From: Rhopalosiphum padi
Taxonomy: Eukaryota > Arthropoda > Insecta > Hemiptera > Aphididae
Length of the DNA stretch: 64,000 nt
Direction: 5' to 3'
NCBI RefSeq assembly: GCF_020882245.1
Contig: NC_083598.1
Span: 73,723,714-73,787,713 of the forward strand
Positions 37,331 to 50,260 of this stretch are shown here, piece after piece. Below the pieces are notes generated by a model, which worked only from the letters and a program-made list of their open reading frames with translations, did no database searches and was not told the origin of the DNA. Both the position numbers and the translations under genes were made by a program. Position 1 is the stretch's first letter, and each line of letters opens with the position of its first letter.

Positions 37331-40300
37331 TTAACAAGACACTAAGTTTTCTTAAATTAACCCAAAATTACAGATAGATAACGTCACAAGAGAATGGGGT
37401 TGAAATATATAGCTTTATAAGATGATATGTGTCTTGTTTTTACTACCAGCAATCATAATGTAAACAATTTACATGCTAATAATATTTTTATTTTTTAAAT
37501 TGTATTTTTAATTAAAATTCCGTAGTTGTTTATAATAGCTATGTTAACAAATATTGGAAAAAGTACCTATATTGAGTGTTGTTGTGAAATATATAATTTA
37601 TTATACTAATAATATTATTTGTCATACACTCATAATGTATATTAAAGAGTAAAAACAGAAAATAAATCCCAGTCGAAGCCGAATATTCTTGTTAGTACAC
37701 ATCATATGAACATTAATTATTATCATTCATATAATTCAAAAATATTATTTATTTTGTGTTGTATATTCTTTCGATTAGGTAACTGATTTCAAATATGTAA
37801 TAATATTAATATAATTTGTAATTAACATGATTGTTTGATACATTTTAATTTTAATAGTACAGCAACGAGGGACATATCGTAAAAGGTTCCAACAAAACTC
37901 AATTAAATTAAACTCAATGTATTCATACTATATTGCCGCTTATGCATTGTAAAGCCAATATTGGTTATATATTGTTATACTAATTTATAATTATATATTT
38001 GTTATGAACACAGAGAAACAATAAGAATAATAGACACGTATATTATTCCGGTTTATATTTCTTTGATCTTGATTGTATGTCATTTATTATAAAGCTAAAA
38101 CATACACAAAGTTGCCCTAAGATAAACCAAATATAATATTATTTAACATATAGTTTTTAGTCCACGCAGCATTTGATGTGGTACCTATATATTATCAAAG
38201 AAAATCACGAAAAAGTTCAAATTTCGATTAGCTGTATGATAATTAATGTCTTTTGGGAGTTCTCAAAGATTATAAGTATAGATAGGGGTTCATTTGCGTC
38301 AATGACTTTAACGACAAAACCATTTGGAATAAGGGTGTCCGTGGAAGATTCACGACTTACACCGCTGGGACATGGTTCGAAAATAGGCCAATTCCAAAGC
38401 CTTAATGGTTGCAAGACGATAACAGTATTTTCTGTTTTCGTCGCCACTGCTGGCTGTACTGAAAGCATTTACAACTGCAGCTATATATAAAGGAGGAGGC
38501 TGAATTCTGATAAAAGCTATTGACTTTAAATGATAGGATCGACTAGAGATTACTTTTATCTATCTGACTATTCTGTACAAATGTTAGATACTAAACTACT
38601 ATTAACACAAAAATAAAACAAAATATTTAATATATATATTATATATTTGTTTTAACCAAAGTATTTTTCATTAAAAATAAACAGTAAGTCAGTAAGACAA
38701 ATTTTGCGTTGGATCAACAAAGTGCAAATTTAAACGATACAAATATGATTATATATAAGGTAATCTAATTATAATATTATGTTGACTTTATTATTTTTCA
38801 AAAATTAATAAAATACATGTGTATGCATTCCTATGTATTACCTGTAGATACATTTTTGTTTTGCGCATAAACAAATTACCTGAGTTTGACGTTTTGTGAA
38901 AACTTTTGACAAAACATAATATTGTTAAAGTTGTAAGTAAATAATACAGGTCCCGAGTAACAAATCATTTTTACATTATTAAACACTTTTCAATTTAAAC
39001 AGAATAGTTTTGAACTATTGTGTTTGTATACAAACTATTCTGTAGTTTATAGTTCGACACTAAACTCTTGTACGTACTATATATTAAATTTTTAATAATA
39101 TTTAAGTTTATTAATATTTTATTTAAAAAACCAACAAAATGTCTAATACATTTTCGAGTTACTTCATAAAACTACTTTGCTTTAGAATTGCCGTCTTATA
39201 ACGGTGTATGTTTATTGCTTATGTTGTTTTGTTTATTTTACTAACAATACAGTCAATATTTTATATGATATTATGATTAAAAATCTAACAATATGGCGTT
39301 TTCATATCGATAAGTTTTTTTTTTATTATTGATTTTTATTACAACTCGGCAGCAAGAGTAATTAGTTACAGATTTATAGTATCTTATTTACTAGTCACAA
39401 TTACATTCACACGAATTAATTTTTTTCATTTGATTCATACAATCGATATAATTTTACTATAATAAGCATAAGTGGTGGTTCAGAATTAAGTTTACAAGTC
39501 AGACAACTTGGGTGGGGAAGCCGCCCACTGGTGACATTCTGAATATTATAATTAAATTATAGTTCGTTGATTATATATTTTGTCAAATTTAAAAATGGTT
39601 TTGTTTTGTATCGGGTTGGGTCCAAGAGAGGTTCGATGCGTTTATTATTGTTGTAGTTCATATTAATCGGCTACGGTAATATCATCCAAAAGAGATAATA
39701 GTTACTGGGCCCTAGATAGACGTATTATATTAGCTCGGATTTGTTAAAAACGGACCCCATGTGAAAGAATATTATTACCATAAACCATAAAGGAAACCGC
39801 TAGGCCAGGCAATAATTTTAACGATAGGTCGACAGGTCGACTGGGTTATCAGGAACGTTTACAATTAACCATTAAAATAACATACTGGGTCAACAAATGT
39901 GTTTTATAAGCCACCAAATTTTATTTATGCATGATCTGACAAACTGGGACTATGTCATTTCAAAAAATGATAACATTTTAAATATTTTATTTGTATTTTG
40001 CTAAAAAAACATTGGCAATTACATTACAAGTACTGTTGTTTGCAGTAATAAAACCTATAAAATATAATACCAACAATGTATTATTATTTGGTTTTTCTTT
40101 TTAAATCGAGATTACGCAAATATTAAAAACAAAACTCATAAATATTAGTTTTATTAAAAAGATAATTATTATAAAAAAGGATAGCTTTAATAATAAACTT
40201 ACTGAATAAAGTCAAAAAATAAAAATTTAAAATGTTTTCAAACTGCACTTGGAAAATTTGTTTGAGAAAATATAAACTCTTGACATACATACAATATATT

Positions 40301-41440
40301 TTTTTTAAGTGGATAAAATAAAATATTTCGTATATGACGTTAGTCATAATGATTTCTTAAAAAGCATTTTGTTTATATTATGATCTTATATTTTCAAACT
40401 CATCCTGACTTAGAATCAATACTTCTTATTGATTATGAGTAATTATGTTTTATTAGTTATGGCTTATGAGTTTATAAGTTATATTTAAAAAATTATAAAT
40501 CTAGTGGAAACATATTTAAATTAAATAATTTTACTAATATAAACGAACGTACGTATATAATATAATAAGTTATTATTGGATAATAATTTTATACAACAAA
40601 CTCATTTATATCGTATATATTATATAAATAATAATAATTAAAATTAATTTCAAAATTTTTAATTTAATTATTAATATTTTATTAAAATAATACTGAACCA
40701 CAATACTTACTATACTTATAATATCTTGCATATATTATTGTTTTGTTTTTTTTTTTTAAATTATTAAGAATATATAATATAAATCCTAAATCTAATTATG
40801 GTGTATTTAGGTTATCATATATCCGATTCAGTTTGGTTAGGTTTTTTTTTTATTATTGACGCAATAGTGACATGACCTTTAAATCGTTTTTTAATGTTTA
40901 ATAGCCCAACCCATAAAAAACTTTTAAAAAAAATGGCCGAAGCCATTAATAAAATTGAAAATTTAATAAGACATGGGGCCACGAGTTGTCCATCGAACAT
41001 GTATTAAATTTAAACTATAAATAATGAGACTATAGAAACTCGTTTCTGCTCGATATTAAACACATTGATTGACAATCTACATATTTTATAATACGAATTC
41101 TCATAGGATTTCGTTGACCATTATTTTACTTAAGTCTCTAATAAATTGGATAGTGTATATACCAATTGATATTTCCAGTGTACTTTTATGTCAATGTCAG
41201 CTCTAAAGTTTAAACGCTATCATAATATTAATAAATAAATATTAATCATATTCGCATGAGAGTAACTTGCGATTTCCCCTGTTCAATGTTAATTATTAAT
41301 AAACATTACGCATATCAAGTAATTGTTTCACTTATTAAAATTTTTTTTTCTCGAAATAATAAAAACCAATGTTTTGCATTATTATAATGTTATACCAGCT
41401 ATTTTACATTCAGAACGATTATCTCATATTTGTTGATTAT
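37331..41440. other. AT-rich non-coding stretch containing one possible exon
   Basis: Mostly low-complexity AT DNA. An 11-bp perfect inverted repeat lies at 39000-39042. A frame on the minus strand at 40815-41000 is rich in hydrophobic residues and unsupported. The only coding candidate is the short minus-strand segment at 38361-38499, listed separately. Confidence 0.35.
38361..38499 (-). other. Possible internal exon or gene fragment
   Basis: On the minus strand a frame stays open for roughly 70 codons and includes PPPLYIAAVVNAFSTAS and YCYRLATIKALELAYFRTM. It is bounded by an AATTCAG acceptor and a GGT|GTAAGT donor. The patch is less AT-rich than its surroundings. I do not recognise the protein; a transposon or gene fragment is as likely as a live exon. 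Other frames across the same patch are also open, which weakens the case. Confidence 0.22.
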
Positions 41441-42551
41441 TATATAAGATATATTTGAACCGGACATTTTACCACCGTTCTATATTTCTGGTTATGGGGA
41501 CGGAAAATTAGGGAAGTGGTGATGAACAGACAGCATCAGTGGTAGAAGTTACAATAAGGACAAGGGAAAAAATGAGAAAGGGAAAAAATTCTCGATGAAG
41601 GATGGATTAGGAGAGGATGTGCAGTGATAAAGAGTGAAGAGAAAATGAAACGTTTTATTGCCGGGCACCGAGGTATGCTGTGGTGGGCTGAACGCATAGA
41701 ACCGTATTGCTCGGTGTCATCTTTGGTACGTATAAAAATGCGAAAAGATGGTCGAAAATGCGAGAGCACATCTTTATTGTAAATGTGGGAGATAAAGAGG
41801 AAATGCCTCTATCCGATATCTTTATTCGGGACGGGGTAAGCAGTAACTGACGGAGGCATCGCGCAAAGTTTCGTGCACTCCATAAAGCATTAATGGACAA
41901 TAATTCCGGTCTTAATACGTGTTTTTATGGGTGTGGCGCAGTTTTACCACGACCGTGGTAGTCACCGTGGCATGCTGGACGCGAAAAAATGTCGTATCAT
42001 CGCCGTGGCGTTATTCCGTCACGCACGCCATCACACCATCTATTGTAGTCCACGGTACACAGTATATATATACGTACAGTTGTCCTCGAATTATTCGCCT
42101 CGAATCCCATTTCCTCGGAAAGCCTATATAAACACGACGTGTACATAATATATTATATATATTAATATGTAATATGTATAGGCATCTAATAATATATTTA
42201 CGAACAGCATTGTGCCGACGTTCATTGCGACAGTATATATAATACGATTTCCTGCTCGTAAGATATAAGGTGTAGGGCGAACGGGGTGAACAGGAGGGCA
42301 GGGGGTAGACGTCTTCAGGTCCGTTTAACGCTTGCGTGCTAGTTATGTTTGGATGTGAACCATGTATATTATATATATTTATTGTATAATATATACGGAC
42401 TTCCTCAACTATTCGTATAATAATGATATGTCATAATATTATATACTACACTGTACCTACAATATTGATCAACGTGTTTACCTACCAAATACGAGACAAA
42501 ACGACATGGATTTATCGTGAGAGATAAACATTATTTTTCAAATGATTTATA

Positions 42552-42597
<46 letters not shown>

Positions 42598-42810
42598 ATA
42601 TATATATATATATAATATATATATAAAGGATCTATAATACTCACTCGTATGTCGTCTTATCCGCTGCCAAACGACGAATTTTCACTCTCTGTCTGTATAT
42701 ACATATATATATATATATATATGTGTATTGTGCCGACTGTCCCCCAACAATGCGCTCAAATAGCCTCGTGAATCGAGTGCCGGACGGTTGTAGGTTGACA
42801 GGGATTAATG
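41441..42810. promoter_or_regulatory. GC-richer island with long CA and TA microsatellites
   Basis: Balanced-composition DNA with CpGs, interrupted by an AC run at 42554-42592 and TA runs near 42598-42625 and 42702-42722. Short overlapping frames on both strands have no family features. Regulatory function is inferred from composition. Confidence 0.2.
42554..42592 (+). repeat. AC dinucleotide microsatellite (about 19 units)
   Basis: An uninterrupted AC run followed by TA-rich repeats; a likely length-variable marker. Confidence 0.95.
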
Positions 42811-45280
42811 AATCGAATTTATCCTACTTTTATTGTGAAAAATGTTCTGTCATTTTTTCAGTATTTTATATTTAAAGCTTGACATCATATAATACTAGTG
42901 TAGTGAAATAGGGAATATATTATGTGCAGGACTGTTATTTTCGATCGAAACCAACTGCATTAATTTAAAGGCTATTATAGTGCTATTTTATTATGTTTTG
43001 AATTTGTTTAGTTATGGAATGCGGGTACGTTATTAATTATTTTTGTACCTGTGAAAAATAAATGCCTCCTACTGTAAAAGTCAAATATTATCAAATCATA
43101 TAAAAAATTTAGTTCTTGAAATAATAAAATTAAAACGATAATTTAATTATTCAATAATATATTAATACATAAAAAATTAAATAATCATCTATATCCTAGG
43201 GGATAACATATCAAAAATATATATATAGAAAATATATTAGCTCGTTATAACACAGTTGTAAAAAAACTGCTATCATTCCCGATTTTTGCTGATTATTGCA
43301 TTATATGACGTTGGTGAATTGTGAAGCTAGGTCCCTGGATAGTAAATACTAATTTATTACTAATATACAGGTATATGGTTTGCACTCTTTGTTTTATTAA
43401 TTATAATTTTAAAAAAAATGATCAGATATTTTTATTTTTATTAACAAGAGAAATTATGTTATACTCGAATAACATGAAAAATAGTAATTTTCAAGCTGAT
43501 AAATTGTTGAAATTCTGTACTGCTGTAAGTTTGCAGCACATTGCAACACATTTACTATATAAACCTACATGCAGTACTCAGTATGTTTATTGAAGTTTAG
43601 AATATTTATTATAGTTTTCGAAAAGTTCTGTAAACCTTTTAATCTATATTGAAGTTTATAATTAAAACTTTTTTTAATAAAAAAAATACATATAGTTTAA
43701 TTATTGTTTTCATAGTTTTAATGTGATTTAGTGGACTTTTAGCATAAGGAAATTATTATTGTTTATGACTTTAAGTTAACCTGATTTATCGCATGAGAAA
43801 GAATAATACTAATATTTTCTATACATCGTATAACTTGTTTATACTAATCACTAATTAACCAATTGAAGTACGTATTTAATATTATCTTAACACCTTAAGT
43901 GGATCATAATATTATTTGTGCAATATGTTAAAATAAAATCATAAACTGAAGATTACATTGTCTTAATAAGTCTTATTTATTGTAACTCAATTTTTGAAAT
44001 TTATTTATATTAAAAAGAAAAGTTCATAAATATTATCTTATCAGGGTATACTATACTAATAATATAGAAAATAGATTTTCACCCTTAAGTAGTTACTTTC
44101 AGCTTTGTTTAAAATAATAGTATTTTCATAATGTCGTCATAAGTTTTTAATTAACCTCATTATTGCTATGATTTATTTTTGTGGATGATTGATTAATATA
44201 CGTTTGTTTTGTTGTAAACTTTATCTACCTATTGACACAATATTTAATTAATTATAAATACCAGTAGTCAATGTTTTTTTTCATTCCAGGAAAGTGAAAA
44301 GTAACGATCGTTTGTAAACAATTCTGAGTAAACAGAAAATTTTCGAATCTGCGATTAGTTTTAGTATGTATATAACGTACATTGATATCGATTAGTTAAA
44401 TACAAATACTAAAACAAATCAGTTTGTTTTTTGAAATGCATTCGTAATTTTAAACAGTATAAATTTTAATTTTGTACTTAGTAAATAAATACAAAAGTTA
44501 ATTGTGTTAAGAGTTAAATTTAAGTATTTTTAAGAGAGCAATGGTGCGGACATTTAATTATTTAAAATACTAAAAATCGTCGTGTTTCACTACTGACTGA
44601 TAAAGTAAGGTAAATTTAATAGGGAAAATGTCAAATGTATAATCTTATTGTTTTTTTATTGCTTTGTTACAGGAAATAAAGGGAAACTAATATAAAACTA
44701 AGTGGGCACCTCGCTGGTTAATAAACTACAGTCCCATACAATGTCTTACATATTTTATTAGACAGATTTATGTACATTTATATCCATTAATTTATTTCCC
44801 CATTTACCTATCTGCTGCCGAAGTTTATCCCAATAAGCCTTTGTCTTGACAGCGATTCAGTAAAACAACCGTTTAACGTTCGATTCCATTTTAAAATGTA
44901 TTTATTCCAAACTTTTATCATTATCTGTACTCGTGGTCCTATACTGTATTTCGGCTCATCCAAGAATTAAAACACACGCGTATATATATGCTGTTATTAT
45001 AATATTTAAATTCCTGCGCTCCCCAACTATCAAATTTCAAACTTTTTGACCTCCGAACCTAAAGATACGGTAGTAGTATTATAAAAATATCCACGGGCAA
45101 TACGTGTATATATATATATATATATATAATGTATACACGAGGTATACGCCATATGCGCGTGCAGCGAGTCTGAAAAAAACTCGATACCTAACTGCAAATA
45201 CCGAAACGGAAGGACGGGCAAAATATAATAAAATATATGAAGAACAATAAAATTATTTTGTTTCCTCTATCGATCGACAT
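42811..45280. other. AT-rich non-coding stretch
   Basis: No gene signal. The 43321-43593 open frame is AT-driven. A TA microsatellite lies at about 45107-45128. Confidence 0.4.
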
Positions 45281-46800
45281 TTATATTTTACTATCGTCCC
45301 TTATTGGATGAATATTCGTATTATCGTTGCACGAGAAAACTAAAGCCATTATACGTGTTTACCGCACGCATCCAAAAATAATAATAATCGATGACGTTTA
45401 AACGTGTCTGCGGACCTTTAAAATCGACTTACCGCCGCCGGCGGTGTTTGCTTTTACACCGCAGAGTAAAAGTTTCTAACAACTTTGGGGAATTGAAAAT
45501 TCAATAAAATACCACCGCGGAGATAGCGGCGGTGTCGAAACTCCGAGGACGGGCCACGGTGATGGTAGTACAACACCGAGAGGTAGGACCGTGGCCGTAA
45601 TTAAAACTGACGACGGCGGCGGCGGCGTAGAGAAAATATACGCTCCGTCGCGCTCTATACAGCCGCTAATTGAATGACATATAAATATATTAAATGCCTA
45701 ATTTGATAAACTCGAATAATATTATACATTCGTACGGTATATGCATATTGTTAGGATTTGCCGATATGCGGCGGTGTTGTATACGCACAAATGACCTAAC
45801 CGAAAAGCGTTTCAGAATCAGAGTATCGGTCGTCGGGTGATGCCGTCCCGAAAATGGTCGTGTACGGCGTATTAAATATTAATACGGCGGGTGCAGATAT
45901 TACGTCCGCGTCGTATGCTATATAGCTGCGCCTTATATAAATTATGAGGTATAGTCAGGTATTCGGAAATTCGTCGAATGCGCGTCACGAATATCTCCAC
46001 CGCCGTTGTGTCGCTGGCTGGCGGTTCTCGCGTAGTTTTATAATAATATAATAATGATTTGCGGTCATATAAAATACCGACGGGATCTATCCTGCTCGTA
46101 TACTTTAGCCGTTTGGGTATATTAATGAACTTGGCCTGCGCGTATAAGTCTATTATATTTATGGCGTGCGAGAGAAAGGTCGTATATATTATTATTATTA
46201 TTATTATTGTATGCATTGCCGAAGAATATATACGTTAATATACACCCGTGAACATATATGCATGTCTGTGCGCGTATATATAATATGTATTATAGATAGA
46301 TACGATTTGCATATAAACTGGATGTGTGCTCCATTAATCTGGGTACTGCCGCCGCGCGCAATAAACGGCATCGTCGTCGTCGTCGTCGTAACGATTTAGA
46401 GCTGACGGCCGTTCGACAGACTCCCGAGGGTTTTATTGCTTTTTGCGCGCACAGTCTCTGGAAATCGTAAAATCGCGCGCCAGTACACCACCGGGCGACT
46501 TCGAGTGACGGCGATGACGGGTAGTGGTGGTGATTATGGTTGGGTATGCATTCTTCGTCATGTGTACACGGACTGGAAACTAAAAAAATTCCGTCTGGTA
46601 AGATACGAGATCGACGACCCTCAGAGTCCGGCGACGATAGTAATGAAACGACTTACGCGCCTTACGTCTCTGTTATTAGTTATTACGATGTATTCATTTT
46701 ATTGCGATCTACAGTATTATAACAACAACAGCAACAGCGCGATGCAACATAAAATTAATGTTTTTTCGTTTAAATTATAAAGTTTTTATAATTTGGCCGC
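45281..46800. promoter_or_regulatory. GC- and CpG-rich island, candidate promoter region
   Basis: One of the two strongest islands: CCGCCGGCGG-type blocks near 45430, CGGCGG repeats at 45615-45630, an ATT run at 46188-46208 and a TCG run at 46371-46389. On the plus strand GCGCACAGTCTC (about 46446-46457) resembles an arthropod initiator, and an ATG at 46514 opens 28 codons up to a CTG|GTAAGA donor at 46597/46598. This could be a promoter with a first coding exon. Confidence 0.28.
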
Positions 46801-48240
46801 CATCAAAACTTAACGCTAGTTTACAAAAGATAAACACATTTTTAACATATTAAAAATAAAAGACAACAAATTACATAATAACGATAATAATAATAATAAT
46901 AGCTACAGCCTACAGTGTTAAACTATATCTGTATTCAGTTGTTCACCAAGTTTGGAAATTCTTAATAAATTACTGTATAATTATTACATATATTTTATTA
47001 ATACCTACATAGGGCGCAATAATAGATACCATGGTCCATGATTAACATTGGTGAATTTAATTTTATTTCCTTACAGTCGTATATTTATGTTATCATATGA
47101 GAACGTCATAGTGCATCTATGTTTGAGCCTGCGAAAGGTAGACTTGATTTTTTAAATTAAGTCAAATTATATAGGTATAGTACCTATAAGTTATAAGTAT
47201 ATGTTTATGCGAAGTGATTAAATTATCCGTTTTTAATTAAAATTATAAATATCTCAAAGACAATATAATTATATATATAATCATTACAACCAATGTATTT
47301 TAAAATTTGTTTGAATTTTGAAGTAACAATACAGATCTTGAATTGATTAAAGGCTCTCCCAATGAACATATCTTAATACGCTATACTGTACCACTATACC
47401 AGACGCGTATACGAAGTCACGGCGCCATGACCACCCTTCGCTACTACCAACCGTCCAAATCGCCACCACCGTCCAAGCGGTGCGTGGGTCGCACCCTTCG
47501 GTTTGTTTTCCCCCTCTTCGGTTAATCCAGAGTATATCAGTGTTTTGGCTTTTATCGTATTACGAGTTACAAAAATATTATTTTTTTCCACCGACGAGCA
47601 TTACCAACTGTGTTCCGTGACACCGTATATACCTACGATATACGTAAGTGCGTCAAAGTCGGTAACTATACATTCGTAATTACAAATAACAATAATAATT
47701 TTATATTATTCTATTGGCGGGCCTAATTATATTACATAGTTTTGTGTTCAAAAGAGGAACCGCACTCTAATAAATTAATCCGGTACTTGGAAATTCCCAT
47801 TTATTCATTCAAACTGTAATAATATATAACTTATGTCTAACGTTTCGTTTTCATTAAACAGAAAAATATTATCTGTTTTCTATTAAGGTTCTTTCCGTAT
47901 AAATACATACATAATATGGACAATAAGAGTGTTTTTTTTCGTTCACGTTAGGTATTGAAACTAATGTTTGTACATTTGTAGGTACCCACGCGATAATAAA
48001 TTAAACGAATACTAACCATGTGTATTAAATATATTCCAGAATGATGTATTAACAAACACCGTAGAGCATCTAATATATTTTTATATTTTTTTTTTTTGCA
48101 TTTTAATTTCATAATATTTTCAAAATATTCTTCGAAAACGAAACAATTCCGAACGAAATTGCAGGAGAGAAAACAGTATCGCATCGCGTATAAAATTACT
48201 GCGTAGTACGTACCTATCAAATTTTATATATTATACTCGA
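46801..48240. other. Mixed AT-rich stretch with a small balanced patch
   Basis: Mainly AT-rich. A patch at about 47385-47660 is GC-richer and open on both strands with no recognisable protein. No tRNA or element ends found. Confidence 0.35.
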
Positions 48241-49051
48241 ATAATGTATTTTTATAATCAACTTCGAAATCTGGCGATAAATTTCATCGATCTCTCTACG
48301 ATATTTTCCAAGGTGAAAAAAAAAACACAATACAGTGTATTTTCTACGCCCCTAATATAGTTAAAATTTCGGAGCGGTTTACGGGTGCACAATATATATA
48401 CGTACGTATATGATATAAAGATCCGATAAACGGTTGATTTAGAATTGGCGACGTGCCCGCCCGGTCGTCAGTCACCGCCGCCGCCTCACCGCCACCGAAT
48501 CAGCACCGGACTCGCGGGGCGAGATTGATTACGACCGTAATTATCGATAGTCAAAGTCCGACCCTCGGCCTCCCTAAAACCCATATCTCGCTCACACCCC
48601 TATCTCGTCGCGGTATATATACTTACCGTCACAGAGTCCACCCGCCCCTACCGCCTACTCACGGCCGCACTGTTATCGTCGCTCACTGCGCGCGCGGCGG
48701 AGAAGGCGTTTTAATAGCGAACGGCAGCGTTTAATATTCTCGGCTGAGGCGTGCGAGAGATAAGAAATCATATAACGGCGGTGCCGCGGAGTGGTGTGGC
48801 GCATACACATTATATATATATATATTATATAATCATTATACGTACAGGGTGGTCCGACGCGTTTTCTCGTCTCAGCAAACGAGTAAACGCGAATTCACGG
48901 CGATTCACCCTGTACGAATGTGTACGCATATATTATGCGGCAGTGAGTTATAACCCGTTTTTCCGGTCCGACGGTTTTCGTTTTGTCGCCGGAGGGAAAC
49001 CCCTAGCGCGGCACACGGCAAACGGCGAGCGGTGGCGGGAAAAAGAGCACC

Positions 49052-49083
<32 letters not shown>

Positions 49084-50260
49084 CGGTCTGACGATAGCGC
49101 CGTGAGAGAAAAGCCCCGTCGGGGACGAAAAATCTGCACACACGCGCACACCCATCACACACATTATTATTTATATATATATATATATTATATGCTGTAC
49201 GAGTATGTGCACAATTTTTCCCGTGCGCGATTTTCGATCGCGATGTTCGTTTTTTTTTTTTTTTTTTAGTTGTTTAAAAACCGCCCGGATGCCCGGGTAA
49301 CGGCGGCGGTACACACGATATTAAAATTTAAAATATACTCTTATCCTCGCTCCGGTGCCCACCACCGCATCATGAATAACATAATAAATAGGTGGTACGC
49401 GCGCATTACATTTTTATTATTGTAATAATATTATAATTATTACGATGAGTATGACATCATAACACGTATAAACGTTAACAATATAATATTACAATAATGC
49501 GTGTCCGGTGGATCGTTAGATATTCAAATATTGTCGAATGTTTCGAACGAGACACCCTGTGTGTACGGCGTGTACCGCGGAGTCATTACGCAATTGGTTT
49601 TTCACGATCGGGTAGGCATTAAAGAGTGGTTTGACGCGGGCGCAATATTCTTAATGCCATCGGACGCGGACCATCGCCGGTTTAATAAATAACGGTGCAA
49701 TCATAATAAATTTTCGTACATGTTTAAGGCGGCTGTTGCAAGTTGTGCGTTATATAACAATATAATTATCCTCACCTGCACACCGTTTCTTCTGCGACTA
49801 CGGCAGCAGACGTTTGTCATAGCGCCTAGCCGCGCAGTCGTGACTCCTTTATGTTTCTGTTGGTTTTTTTCTTTTTTTTTTTCGTCGTCCCCAAAGAACG
49901 TTATTATTGTCAACACGATAATTGCGTTACTTAAAAGCTACGTTCACAAGATATTATTATCCGAAGTAAAGAATAACGAGTTATATATTCCGCGTATTGT
50001 CGTTAGGTGGGTATATCGATTAGTCCGAGAAAAAAATTAACCGTCAATGATATTGGATTGAAAATGTTTATAATGTGTATTTATTATCGTGGCCGACCGA
50101 GTAAGTCGCGTTAATGTTAGGTACCGAGAATCTTCACCGAGCACGAATATTAAATTACAAATAAAAACAATTTTGACACCGTTTCTGCGCTCGTCTATTA
50201 CCGCCGATTAAAAGCCCTGTCACGCGCGAGGCAATATAGTTTAGCCGAGCAGCCAACCCA
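48241..50260. promoter_or_regulatory. Largest GC/CpG-rich island, candidate promoter on the minus strand
   Basis: The most GC-rich block outside genes. On the minus strand CGCAGTGAGC (48681-48690) resembles an initiator and is followed about 60 bp later by a strong GACG|GTAAGTAT donor at 48627/48626, consistent with a short untranslated first exon. TA microsatellites occur at 48811-48832, 49052-49083 and 49173-49190. A 74-bp compound palindrome lies at 48842-48915. The long plus-strand frame at 48751-49269 translates microsatellites and is probably not coding. The 49501-49692 frame (plus) looks more protein-like but is unrecognised. Confidence 0.3.
48842..48915. repeat. Compound 74-bp palindrome
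   Basis: Outer arms GTACAGGGTG and CACCCTGTAC are perfect complements. Inside them CGCGTTT-T-CTCGT pairs with ACGAG-T-AAACGCG around CTCAGCAA with a single T-T mismatch. The CAGGGTG end resembles short mariner-like termini, so this could be a tiny element remnant or a folded RNA. Confidence 0.5.

Noticed and set aside
46166..46399. 77-codon plus-strand frame
   Set aside because: It is built from ATT and TCG microsatellites.
48751..49269. 172-codon plus-strand frame
   Set aside because: It reads through several TA microsatellites (YIYIYI runs) and a poly-T tract; no domain.
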